Position numbers and translations under genes: made by a program. DNA of 64,000 nucleotides, taken from NCBI RefSeq assembly GCF_002934445.1, contig NZ_PTJE01000007.1:1-64000 (forward strand). The letters are read 5' to 3'. The DNA comes from Nonlabens xylanidelens (GTDB lineage: Bacteria > Bacteroidota > Bacteroidia > Flavobacteriales > Flavobacteriaceae). The notes beneath the pieces are model-generated. The model was not told where the DNA came from. It was given only the letters and a program-made list of their open reading frames with translations, and did not search any database. Each line of letters opens with the position of its first letter. The first letter of the stretch is position 1. Positions 7,876 through 18,082 of this stretch are shown piece by piece.

Positions 7876-9834
7876 ATGAAAAATATATTTATAATAATTT
7901 GTTTGTGTTTCGCTTTCGCGAAAGCGGATGCCGCATTCATGCAAAATTACAAACAACATACGGTAGAGCAAGGAGAGACTATTTATACCCTTACTCAAAA
8001 GTATAAAGTAACTTCTGAGCAATTATTAGAGCTTAATCCTGATTTAAAGTCGGGATTAAAGTATGGTCAGGTACTTTTAATACCAGCTCAAAATACCGTA
8101 CTTACTCAAAGAAGATTAGAAAAGTATAAAAAGCACAGAGTAAGACGCAAAGAGACGCTTTATAGCCTTTCAAAAAAATATAATATCACAGAGTTAGATA
8201 TTAAGGAGGCAAATAAAGAGTTGTATTCAAATCCTTTAAGAAAAGGAGATAAAATACAAATACCAATTTTTGAAGAGGTAGAGCTTTCTGTTCAAGATTC
8301 AGAACCTAAGGAACCTGTTTTAGACCCTACAAACTTACCAGATGGTAAGTATTTAGTAAAGCCTAGTGAAGGAATGTATGGTATTGCCACAAAACATGGT
8401 ATCAAGGCTAAGGAGCTTTTAGAGCTTAATCCTGATGTTAAAGATTTACGTCCTGGAATGATTTTAAATGTGCCTAAAGGAATTACTGTTGATGCAGATT
8501 CAATGCCGGAACAAGTAATTTCTGATTCTAAAAATGAGCAACCGTTAATGGTAGAGTATACTATACCTAAAAAGATGGGTATGTATTCATTAAAGAAGCT
8601 GTCTGGTATAAGTGAGGATTCTTTACTAGCTCTTAATCCACAATTAAAAGATGGACTTAAAGAAGGTATGAAAGTGACTATTCCTAATCCGGATTATGGA
8701 AAAGAAGTAGTCGTGAAATCAAGTGTAAATACCACAGCTAGATTGATAGATAGTTTGAGGAATTTTAAAAGACAGCGCATTGCTGTTATGCTACCATTTT
8801 CAATTCATAAGACAGACGGAAACGCAAACCGAGATCTTTTAAAAGCAGATAGAACTATGCGCATTGCTTTGGATTTTTACAGCGGTGTAAAAATAGCTGT
8901 GGACAGTGCAAATGCGTTAGGTATCCCTGTAGATTATGATGTCTATGATACTCAAAAGAGCCTACAGACTACTAAGAACATTCTTAATGCGACTGATTTT
9001 GCTGATTATAATGCAGTTTTAGGACCACTTAGTTCTGATAACGTTGTGGAAACGGCAAAGGAAATAAAGCGTATTGATGTTCCTGTTATATCACCTCTAA
9101 CTAATACTAATGTAAAACTGTATCGCAATTTATTTCAGGCTAGACCTAGTAATGACATACTCAAACAGCAGTTTAAAGATTTTATAGTAGCGTACTCTAA
9201 AGGAAAACATGTAATTATCGTTACAGATAATAATAATCCTAAATTGAGAAATGAATTCACTTCTATATTACCATCAGCAAATGTGTTAGTGCCTAATTCA
9301 AAAAAGAATTACATTTTCAGCATTAACTATATTAAAGAACTTCAAGCAGATGTTGAGAATGTAGTTATACTGGCAGTAGATAATGTTGGTTTTATTACTG
9401 ATGCCATCACAAATTATTCGGCAAAAGCAGAATCGCATAAGATAACGATGTTCGGTTTAGATAATTTTGAAGAAATGGATTTGCCTAATGCAAAGTTGGC
9501 ACAATTAAACTTTGTGTATCCTAGTATGTATAAAGAAAGTGAAGAGGATAATTCTTTTATAAAAAAGTATTATTCTACACATAGTATCACGCCTAATTCT
9601 TATGCGGTAAGAGGTTTTGATGTTACTCTGGATCTTATTTTAAGACAGGCTAGCTCTTCAGACCTTTATGAAAGCGCAATGAGAAATGGAAGAACTGTTA
9701 TGACAGAGAATAAGTTTGATTATTCTAAAAAGTCATCTTCTGGTTTTTATAATGAGGCGATGTATATCTTGCAGTATCAAGAAGATCTAAGCATCAAAGA
9801 ATTAGATATTAATACTATTACTAATAAAGAGTAA
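7876..9834 (+). CDS. Secreted protein with four LysM domains and a periplasmic-binding-protein-like domain
   Basis: 652 residues. A signal peptide (about 1-19) is followed by four LysM peptidoglycan-binding repeats at about 27-70, 87-131, 158-200 and 227-270, each ending in a P-rich 'G..L.IP' motif. From about 300 on there is a type 1 periplasmic-binding fold (IAVMLPFSIHKTD, then NAVLGPLSSDNVVETA and SYAVRGFDVTLDL). It probably sits in the periplasm bound to peptidoglycan. By analogy with LpoA-like binding folds it might regulate wall synthesis, which is inference. Residues 13-17 (AFAKA), next to the signal cleavage site, are encoded by a copy of the interspersed palindrome. It follows guaA by 7 bp. 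Confidence 0.85.
   Translation: MKNIFIIICLCFAFAKADAAFMQNYKQHTVEQGETIYTLTQKYKVTSEQLLELNPDLKSGLKYGQVLLIPAQNTVLTQRRLEKYKKHRVRRKETLYSLSKKYNITELDIKEANKELYSNPLRKGDKIQIPIFEEVELSVQDSEPKEPVLDPTNLPDGKYLVKPSEGMYGIATKHGIKAKELLELNPDVKDLRPGMILNVPKGITVDADSMPEQVISDSKNEQPLMVEYTIPKKMGMYSLKKLSGISEDSLLALNPQLKDGLKEGMKVTIPNPDYGKEVVVKSSVNTTARLIDSLRNFKRQRIAVMLPFSIHKTDGNANRDLLKADRTMRIALDFYSGVKIAVDSANALGIPVDYDVYDTQKSLQTTKNILNATDFADYNAVLGPLSSDNVVETAKEIKRIDVPVISPLTNTNVKLYRNLFQARPSNDILKQQFKDFIVAYSKGKHVIIVTDNNNPKLRNEFTSILPSANVLVPNSKKNYIFSINYIKELQADVENVVILAVDNVGFITDAITNYSAKAESHKITMFGLDNFEEMDLPNAKLAQLNFVYPSMYKESEEDNSFIKKYYSTHSITPNSYAVRGFDVTLDLILRQASSSDLYESAMRNGRTVMTENKFDYSKKSSSGFYNEAMYILQYQEDLSIKELDINTITNKE
7911..7926. repeat. 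Interspersed palindrome, copy 3 (inside signal peptide)
   Basis: Perfect CGCTTTCGCGAAAGCG within the LysM-protein gene, read as ..A-F-A-K-A. It supplies the end of the signal peptide, just before the A-D-A type cleavage site. Confidence 0.97.
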
Positions 9835-9836
9835 CT

Positions 9837-10238
9837 ATGACTTCTACTGTAGAGTATAAAGGTAATTTAAGATGTGAATCTACACATCTTAAAAGTGGTA
9901 ATTCATTCTTAACAGATGCGCCTGTAGATAATCAAGGTAAAGGAGAGGCTTTCTCTCCTACAGATACAGTTGCTACTGGTCTAGCTAGTTGTATGCTTAC
10001 TGTAATGGGCATTAAAGCTGCTGATATGGGGATAGAACTTTCTGGTAGTAAAGCACAGGTTACTAAGATCATGGATGCTAATCCACGACGTATTTCTCAA
10101 ATAGATGTAGTGCTAGATATGAAGGGTGGTTGTGATAAAAGAGCGCAATTAATTCTTGAACGCGTCGGGAATACTTGCCCAGTGCACAATAGTCTACATC
10201 CAGATATTGTTAAGAATATTACTTTTAACTGGAGCTAA
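9837..10238 (+). CDS. OsmC/Ohr-family protein (peroxide/hydroperoxide defence)
   Basis: 133 residues, the normal OsmC size. The two family cysteines are present: one in GLASCMLTVMGI (about residue 52) and one in GNTCPVHNSLHP (about residue 113). In OsmC/Ohr proteins these form a thiol peroxidase centre that reduces organic hydroperoxides, so a cytosolic antioxidant role is likely. The preceding gene ends at 9834 and the following ATG abuts the stop, so it is in an operon with the LysM protein and the DUF922-like protein. Whether it is OsmC or the YhfA-like branch is unclear. Confidence 0.9.
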   Translation: MTSTVEYKGNLRCESTHLKSGNSFLTDAPVDNQGKGEAFSPTDTVATGLASCMLTVMGIKAADMGIELSGSKAQVTKIMDANPRRISQIDVVLDMKGGCDKRAQLILERVGNTCPVHNSLHPDIVKNITFNWS

Positions 10239-10778
10239 ATGAAGATTTTGTTCTCTTGTATCCTCCTTATATTATCATTTAATTTTAATGATGATCCAAG
10301 AGAACGATTTTCTTATCAAGAACACTCTCAATTAACTTGGCAAGATTTTAAAGGAGTACCGCCTCAGGGAGCTCATCATTTTGCGAGTGTTAATTGTGGT
10401 ATGGGATATAGTTTTTCTTCTAAAAGTATAGATGGTGATTTAAAGGTAGATGTACAGGTTACTAGTTATTTTTATCCTCAATTAAGTTGGAAAAAAAACA
10501 TCAATGAAAGTAACGCTGCATTACTTGCCCATGAGCAATTGCACTGGGATATATCAGAGTTATATGCGCGTAAATTAAGAGCGGCTTTTACAAAATACGT
10601 TCCTCAAAAAAATCCTAAAAAGGAAATTGATTTCATTTTTAGGAAGTTTGAAAAAGATCGTCAGCAACTACAGTCTAAATATGATGGAGAGACTAACCAT
10701 GGATTAATAAAAGATGCTCAAGAAATCTGGTCCATAAAAATTAAGGAAGAACTCTTTAAAACTAGTGCAGAGTCTTAG
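10239..10778 (+). CDS. DUF922-like putative zinc-protease-like secreted protein
   Basis: 179 residues with a hydrophobic N-terminal signal (MKILFSCILLILSF). The central motif LLAHEQLHWDISELYARKLR has an HE..H arrangement like zincin metalloproteases and matches what I recall of DUF922 (HEQ.H). TWQDFKGVPP near residue 35 is also typical of that family. Activity is unproven. It starts directly at the OsmC stop and ends convergently with the lipoprotein at 10784-11299 with a 5-bp gap. I see no classic terminator hairpin there. Confidence 0.75.
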   Translation: MKILFSCILLILSFNFNDDPRERFSYQEHSQLTWQDFKGVPPQGAHHFASVNCGMGYSFSSKSIDGDLKVDVQVTSYFYPQLSWKKNINESNAALLAHEQLHWDISELYARKLRAAFTKYVPQKNPKKEIDFIFRKFEKDRQQLQSKYDGETNHGLIKDAQEIWSIKIKEELFKTSAES

Positions 10779-10783
10779 GTTTC

Positions 10784-11299
10784 TTATAGTTCAAAAGATT
10801 CCTTAATAGAAGTGACTACTTGCGGCACTTCTTCTACCATAAAGTCTAAAGCCAATTCATATTTTTTATCGTCTTTAGAAATTTTAAGATGACCCTTTTT
10901 TACTTTATAAATTCCTGTTGCTCCTCTACAAAAGCATAGTCTGTTATAACTGACTTTGGCGTTACCTAAGAACTGATCTGTTAGATCTAAATCTGTAATA
11001 TTCTCGTCTATTTCTATAAAAACTATTTCAGAATAATTATCATCACTAATTTCAGGATTTGTATTTCTCTTGTATTCATATTTTAAAACCACTTTACCAT
11101 CTGCAGGTTTTAATTCGTGGTAAGTGTTTTTAAACTCATCTTCTAGAATTAAAAGCTCTTTATTTTTAAGTACTTCAAAAGAACAGGTTCCGTCAATAGG
11201 GCATGATATTTTTTGATCAGATTTTGTGGTGATTTGCTGATTAGATTTACAGGATGAAATCAATAATATCATTGCAATTAGAAGCGTGTATTTATACAT
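10784..11299 (-). CDS. Small lipoprotein of unknown function
   Basis: 171 residues. The signal peptide ends in a lipobox, LISSC (Cys at about 17), so it is an envelope lipoprotein. Further cysteines lie in SCPIDGTCSFE and LCFCRG, which could form disulfides or bind metal. The remainder is predicted mostly beta. No family recognised. Convergent with the DUF922-like gene. Confidence 0.75.
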   Translation of the reverse strand: MYKYTLLIAMILLISSCKSNQQITTKSDQKISCPIDGTCSFEVLKNKELLILEDEFKNTYHELKPADGKVVLKYEYKRNTNPEISDDNYSEIVFIEIDENITDLDLTDQFLGNAKVSYNRLCFCRGATGIYKVKKGHLKISKDDKKYELALDFMVEEVPQVVTSIKESFEL

Positions 11300-11351
11300 G
11301 TAAGATGTTTTTAATAAAGTTTAAAAATAGATAATTATTTTTTGTTTAGTT

Positions 11352-11368
11352 ACGCTTTCGCGAAAGCA
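11352..11368. repeat. Interspersed palindrome, copy 4
   Basis: ACGCTTTCGCGAAAGCA: 14-bp core GCTTTCGCGAAAGC at 11354-11367. Intergenic, in the divergent region between the small lipoprotein and the metalloprotease. Confidence 0.95.
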
Positions 11369-11450
11369 TAATTATAAATTAATAGTTAGACTGTTGGTAA
11401 CACAAAATTGTGATCATTTTCCCTTATTATTGTTTCTTAAAATTCAAAGC

Positions 11451-14180
11451 ATGTTTAAAAATTACAAGTTATGGATGACAGCACTTCTATTTATAATTGG
11501 TGCAATGTTACCATCAACAGCTCAAAAAAGCAAAAGTACTTGGTCACAAGTAACTGAATCTGATCTCGCATCAGAGGTACAGTGGACTAGAAAAACAGAT
11601 CCAACAGTAGCCTCTTATTATAGAATTGATCTTTCAGCCCTTAAAGCTCAATTACAAAACGCACCACAAAGAGGTGTAGATTCAAACCTGTCTACGGTAA
11701 TTATAGAATATCCTACCACTAATGGAATAGAGTTTTTTAGAGTAAAAGAGGCAAGTGTAATGGCTCCTGAGTTACAGGCTGAGTATGCAGATTTTAGATC
11801 TTATGTAGGTCAAAGTGTAAAAGATGCAGATAGTCAAGTTAGATTTTCTATTACCTCTCAGGGTTTTCATGGAATGATGTTTTCTCCTAGATTAGGTACT
11901 CAATTTGTAGATTCCTATTCTTTTGATAATTCATCTGTTGTAGTTTATAAGAAAAGTGATTTAATTAATCATGGTGATCACTGGGAATGTCATGTTGAGG
12001 ACACATATGACCTGAATCAAAGATTTATTGGTCCAGAGCATACTTTTGATGTTAAAAATGCAAACGATGGTTTGTTAAGAGATTTTAGATTAGCTATCTC
12101 TACCACTGTAGAGTATTCTCAATTTCATTGGCTTAGAGCTGGTGTGGTATCAACCGACCCTATTCTAGCTAAAAGAAATGCTGTTGTAGCGGCTATTATA
12201 GTTACTATGACTCGTAATAACTTTATTTATGAGAGAGATTTAAGTGTAACGATGACTCTTGTTGCGAATAATACGGCGTTAATTTCGATAGATTCAGATA
12301 ATTTCTCAAATAGTTCTCCAGGTGCCATTTTAGGAGAAAATCAAGCTGCTATAGATGCTATTATCGGTTTTGGTAATTATGATATAGGTCATATTTTCTC
12401 TACAGGTGGTGGTGGGCTAGCTTCACTAGCGTCTCCATGTACGAATAGAAAAGCGCAAGGTGTAACAGGTAGTGCTGCACCTGTGGGTGATCCTTTTGAT
12501 ATTGATTTTGTAGCTCATGAATTAGGTCATCAAATGGGTGCTCCACATTCATTTAACGGTGATGCAGCAAATTGTGCTGGAGGAAATAGATCTGCAAATA
12601 ATGCTTTTGAACCAGGTAGTGGTTCTACAATAATGGCATACGCTGGTATCTGTCCACCGCAGAACATTCAAAACAATAGTGATGCATATTTTCATCAAGG
12701 TAGTTTGAATAGTATTTTTAATAATATATCGTCTGGTTTAGGTACTTGTGCTCAGACAACTTTAACAGGTAATTCAGCTCCTGTTGCTATAGCAGACAGT
12801 GATTATGTGATTCCTAGAAGTACTCCATATAAATTAGTTGGTAATTCTACTGATGCAGACGGTACTTCTACACATACTTATACATGGGAACAAAATGATT
12901 TAAGTACTATTACTGGTTTACCTCAAGAAACAAATGCAACAGGCCCTATGGTGAGATCATTTGAAGGTACTTCTGATAAAGTAAGATATATCCCTAGATT
13001 AGAAGAGTTGCTAGTTAATGGAGGAAGTTCTACAGTATGGGAGAAACTATCCTCTGTTAGTCGCGTGCAAACATTTGATTTAACGGTTAGAGATAATGAT
13101 ACTCGAGGTGGTCAGACAAATAGCGATGAAATGATAGTACAAGTAGATGCAAATGCAGGACCTTTCCGTGTTACTTCTCAAAATTTAGGAGGCATTGTTT
13201 GGTTACCTAATACAGTTGAAAATATTACATGGGATGTAGCTGGTACAGATGCAAATACTATCAATACTGCAAATGTCAATATACTTCTTTCTACTGATGG
13301 AGGTTTAAATTTTGATACAGTACTAGCATCAAATGTGCCTAATACAGGTTCTTATGCGTTAACTGTACCTTCAGGAATCGTTTCTCCAAGTTGTAGAATA
13401 ATGATAGAGGGCGCTGGTAGTATTTTCTTTGCTTTAAATACTAGAGAGTTTAATATAAATGCAGATGTTCAAATTACTTGTACAACTTACCAATCAGGAA
13501 GTTTGAATTCTGCAATTCCAGATAATAATAGAGTAGGTGTATTGTCTACTTTAAATGTTCCTCTTACAGATAATATAGAAAGTATAAAGTTAGGTGTTGA
13601 TATTTCACATACTTACATACAAGATTTGATTTTTTCAATTACAGACCCTTCAGGTCGTAATCAAGCTGTTGCATGGAATAGAGAGTGTGCTAATCAAAAT
13701 GATGTAGCTGCTACATTTGAAGATGGTGGAGCGACTATACTTTGTAGACAGCCTACTGTAGGTAATTTTGCTCCTTCTGAATCTTTTTCAGTATTTAATG
13801 GAGTTGCAGCAAATGGAGATTGGACATTGCGTGTATCTGATAACGGAGATGCAGATTTAGGTACATTGAACAGTTGGTCCTTAGAAGTATGTGTGCAAAA
13901 CATTACTCCATTGAGTAATGAGTCATTTGAATTAGATAATTTGTCTATATACCCTAACCCTAATAATGGTAACTTTAATGTATTGTTTGATAACGCATCA
14001 AGTAATAATGTAGGTGTTACCGTATTTGATTTAAGTGGTAGATCTGTATTTAAAAGATCTTATGAGACTTCAAATAGTTTCAATCAAAATATTAATTTAG
14101 GTGCTGTATCTGCTGGTATGTATTTAGTAAACATAGTAGATGGAAATCGTACAGTTACTCAAAAGATAGTAGTAGATTAA
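11451..14180 (+). CDS. Secreted reprolysin-like (M12B-type) metalloprotease with T9SS sorting domain
   Basis: 909 residues from ATG 11451 (MFKNYKLWMTALLF, a good signal peptide). An open frame back to 11394 adds unlikely residues. A propeptide-like region (to about 200) precedes the metalloprotease domain with zinc motif VAHELGHQMGAPHSF (about 353-367). Ig/fibronectin-like segments follow. A P/Homo-B (proprotein-convertase) domain lies at about 690-810 (for example GDWTLRVSDNG). The C-terminal type A T9SS sorting domain begins at LSIYPNPNNGNF and ends in VTQKIVVD. It is predicted to be exported and released or attached at the cell surface, degrading extracellular protein. A terminator follows. 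Confidence 0.92.
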   Translation: MFKNYKLWMTALLFIIGAMLPSTAQKSKSTWSQVTESDLASEVQWTRKTDPTVASYYRIDLSALKAQLQNAPQRGVDSNLSTVIIEYPTTNGIEFFRVKEASVMAPELQAEYADFRSYVGQSVKDADSQVRFSITSQGFHGMMFSPRLGTQFVDSYSFDNSSVVVYKKSDLINHGDHWECHVEDTYDLNQRFIGPEHTFDVKNANDGLLRDFRLAISTTVEYSQFHWLRAGVVSTDPILAKRNAVVAAIIVTMTRNNFIYERDLSVTMTLVANNTALISIDSDNFSNSSPGAILGENQAAIDAIIGFGNYDIGHIFSTGGGGLASLASPCTNRKAQGVTGSAAPVGDPFDIDFVAHELGHQMGAPHSFNGDAANCAGGNRSANNAFEPGSGSTIMAYAGICPPQNIQNNSDAYFHQGSLNSIFNNISSGLGTCAQTTLTGNSAPVAIADSDYVIPRSTPYKLVGNSTDADGTSTHTYTWEQNDLSTITGLPQETNATGPMVRSFEGTSDKVRYIPRLEELLVNGGSSTVWEKLSSVSRVQTFDLTVRDNDTRGGQTNSDEMIVQVDANAGPFRVTSQNLGGIVWLPNTVENITWDVAGTDANTINTANVNILLSTDGGLNFDTVLASNVPNTGSYALTVPSGIVSPSCRIMIEGAGSIFFALNTREFNINADVQITCTTYQSGSLNSAIPDNNRVGVLSTLNVPLTDNIESIKLGVDISHTYIQDLIFSITDPSGRNQAVAWNRECANQNDVAATFEDGGATILCRQPTVGNFAPSESFSVFNGVAANGDWTLRVSDNGDADLGTLNSWSLEVCVQNITPLSNESFELDNLSIYPNPNNGNFNVLFDNASSNNVGVTVFDLSGRSVFKRSYETSNSFNQNINLGAVSAGMYLVNIVDGNRTVTQKIVVD

Positions 14181-14201
14181 TCTCTATTAATTTTATATAA
14201 T

Positions 14202-14230
14202 AAAAAGCCAGCAAGTAATTGCTGGTTTTT
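14202..14230 (+). terminator. Terminator after the T9SS metalloprotease
   Basis: CCAGCA (14208-14213) pairs with TGCTGG (14220-14225), flanked by A- and T-runs that extend the stem and supply the U-tract. Confidence 0.8.
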
Positions 14231-14289
14231 GTTGTTTTAAGCTTTTCAATTTAAGATTAAAAGTTCTCGTTTCTCTTCTTCAAAATACC

Positions 14290-14297
14290 TACTTTTG
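14290..14297 (+). promoter_or_regulatory. Candidate -7 element of pyrG
   Basis: TACTTTTG is an exact TAnnTTTG match, 31 bp before the pyrG ATG. No clear -33 TTG. Confidence 0.55.
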
Positions 14298-14319
14298 CAG
14301 CTGTTTTTAAAACTCTTAA

Positions 14320-15951
<1,632 letters not shown>

Positions 15952-15955
15952 GTTT

Positions 15956-15971
15956 CGCTTTCGCGAAAGCG
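15956..15971. repeat. Interspersed palindrome, copy 5
   Basis: Perfect CGCTTTCGCGAAAGCG, 4 bp after the pyrG stop, in the spacer before yidC. No T-tract, so it is not a standard terminator. Confidence 0.97.
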
Positions 15972-16008
15972 AGAACAATATCCATTTTAAATACCAAGTA
16001 AATTAATC

Positions 16009-16020
16009 GCCCTAACGGGC
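16009..16020 (+). other. Small GC hairpin just before the yidC start
   Basis: GCCC-TAAC-GGGC forms a 4-bp GC stem ending 6 nt before the yidC ATG. Such a stem at the ribosome-binding position could affect translation initiation. This is inference, as nothing else in the sequence tests it. Confidence 0.35.
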
Positions 16021-16026
16021 AAAAGT

Positions 16027-17841
16027 ATGGAAGAGAAAAAGACGGACTGGAAAAGTATGCTAGGATTAGCCCTAATTTTTGGGATAGTTGTATTTATGCT
16101 TTTCAGAAACCAAGAAGACCAGCAAGAAACAGAAGATGCATCACAAACGAGTGAAGTTGTTTCAAATTCAAACCAGCCAGTTACATTAAATGATACAGCG
16201 CTAACACCAGGAGGTTCTAAAGGTGAAGTGCTAGAGTTTAATAACAATTTAGTTGATTTTAAAATCAATACTAAAGGAGCTTTAATTGATGAAGCATTAT
16301 TAAAAAGTTTCAAAACTTATGACTCTTTACCGGTATACCTAGTTAAAGGCGGTGATCATCAATTTGATCTAGAATTCATGACTAAAGATGGACGTAAAGT
16401 ACATACTAAGGACATGGTTTTTACACCTAAAACTTCACAAAATGGAGCAAATAAGGTTTTAAGTCTTACAGCTAGTCCAGCAAGTGGTGCATTTATAGAA
16501 TTTAGATATGAGTTACAGCCAGACGATTATATGATGGATTTCAACATCCGTTCTCAAGGTCTAGCGCAAGTAGCAAATACATCTGAAGAAGTTGCTCTTA
16601 ACTGGGAATTACAAGCATACCGTCGTTCAAAAAGTATTACTACAGAGAGTCGTTATACAGAGATTAAATTTGAATACGATGGAGGTAGTGATGACTATAC
16701 TGGTCAAGGAGAAAATGCTGATGAAGAGGCAGAAGATATTACCTACATCGCTTACAAAGAACATTTCTTTTCTTCTATATTGTTAACAGACACTCCATTT
16801 AAAAGTGGTGTTTTAGAATCTTATAACAATACCAGTGAAGATGACGAGCAAAATGAGCTAACTAAGAAATTTACTTCTAAAGTACAGTTAGATTATTCTG
16901 GTGGTGAGCTAGCTTACAATATGGACTGGTATTTTGGTCCTACAGATTTTGAAATCTTAGATGGATATGATCGCAATCTTGACGAAGTAGTAGATCTAGG
17001 ATGGGGAATTTTTGGTTTTATTAATGAATGGGCGATAAGACCGTTATTTACATTCTTAAGTAGTTCTGATGGATTAGGTATTCCTTATGGACTTGCTATT
17101 ATACTACTTACTATTTGTGTAAGACTGGTATTATCTCCAGTATTATATAAGAGTTATTTAACTCAGGCAAAGATGAAAATTCTACGTCCAGAATTAAATA
17201 GAATTGCAGAAAAGTACAAGGATAATGCAATGAAAAAGCAGCAGGAAACCATGAAGGTTCAAAGTGAGGCAGGTGCCAGCCCATTGAGTGGTTGTTTACC
17301 AGCATTGTTACAAATGCCTGTATTCTTTGCACTCTTTAAGTTTTTCCCTACAGCATTTGAATTAAGACAGAAAAGTTTCCTTTGGGCAGATGATTTATCT
17401 AGTTATGATGTTATCTATCAATTCCCAGAAGGTTTTAAAATACCATTCTACGGTGATCACGTGAGTCTATTTCCTATTCTTGCTTCTATTTCTATCTTCT
17501 TCTATATGAAGATGACTACTGGGCAAAATATGCAAGCAGCACAACAACCAGGTATGCCTAACATGAAGTTTATCATGTATCTATCTCCATTGTTCATGCT
17601 GGTATTCTTTAATAAATATGCAAGTGGACTATCATTGTATTACTTTATCTCTAACTTAATTACCATCGGTATTATGTTAGTGATTAAGCATGTAATCATT
17701 GATAAGGATAAAGTTCTTGCTAAAATTGAAAAAGCAAAAGCTAAGCCTAAGAAAAAGAAAGGTCGTTTTGCAAGTAAGATGTCAGAGATTATGGAGCAAG
17801 CACAAGCACAACAAGAAGAACAGAAGAAAGGTAAGAAGTAA
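16027..17841 (+). CDS. yidC: Membrane protein insertase YidC
   Basis: YidC inserts and folds inner-membrane proteins, alone or with SecYEG. It is 604 residues. An N-terminal transmembrane helix (LGLALIFGIVVFMLF) is followed by a large periplasmic domain (about 40-330). The conserved insertase core runs from about 345 to 560 (IRPLFTFL, YGLAIILLTICVRLVLSP, SGCLPALLQMPVFFALF). The Lys-rich tail is typical of the Bacteroidota form. A strong terminator follows at 17862-17894. Confidence 0.96.
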   Translation: MEEKKTDWKSMLGLALIFGIVVFMLFRNQEDQQETEDASQTSEVVSNSNQPVTLNDTALTPGGSKGEVLEFNNNLVDFKINTKGALIDEALLKSFKTYDSLPVYLVKGGDHQFDLEFMTKDGRKVHTKDMVFTPKTSQNGANKVLSLTASPASGAFIEFRYELQPDDYMMDFNIRSQGLAQVANTSEEVALNWELQAYRRSKSITTESRYTEIKFEYDGGSDDYTGQGENADEEAEDITYIAYKEHFFSSILLTDTPFKSGVLESYNNTSEDDEQNELTKKFTSKVQLDYSGGELAYNMDWYFGPTDFEILDGYDRNLDEVVDLGWGIFGFINEWAIRPLFTFLSSSDGLGIPYGLAIILLTICVRLVLSPVLYKSYLTQAKMKILRPELNRIAEKYKDNAMKKQQETMKVQSEAGASPLSGCLPALLQMPVFFALFKFFPTAFELRQKSFLWADDLSSYDVIYQFPEGFKIPFYGDHVSLFPILASISIFFYMKMTTGQNMQAAQQPGMPNMKFIMYLSPLFMLVFFNKYASGLSLYYFISNLITIGIMLVIKHVIIDKDKVLAKIEKAKAKPKKKKGRFASKMSEIMEQAQAQQEEQKKGKK

Positions 17842-17861
17842 TTCTTATAAAATTATATTTT

Positions 17862-17894
17862 AAAAACCTCCATCTTTTAGATGGAGGTTTTTTT
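17862..17894 (+). terminator. Strong terminator after yidC
   Basis: A perfect 14-bp stem (17862-17875 with 17879-17892), 3-nt loop, and a T-run to 17894. The GC-rich part is ACCTCCATC / GATGGAGGT. Confidence 0.92.
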
Positions 17895-18021
17895 ATGATT
17901 ATAAAATTATGTTTGATTTATTAAACTGCAGCTTTGAGTTATTCTAATACTTATTATTGCTTTATGATTCAGGTTGTTATAGTTTTATCTTAAAAGAATC
18001 CATTGAGTAAAAACTCCTTTT

Positions 18022-18066
18022 AAATAAGAAATCCCTTAACGTAGAGCGTTAAGGGATTTCTTATTT
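18022..18066. terminator. Long perfect hairpin between yidC and uvrA (uvrA terminator)
   Basis: The arms 18022-18041 and 18047-18066 are perfectly complementary over 20 bp with a 5-nt loop. A- and T-rich ends make it usable in both directions. It lies 17 bp past the uvrA stop, so it mainly ends uvrA. Confidence 0.9.
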
Positions 18067-18082
18067 TTAATATCTAATAAAT

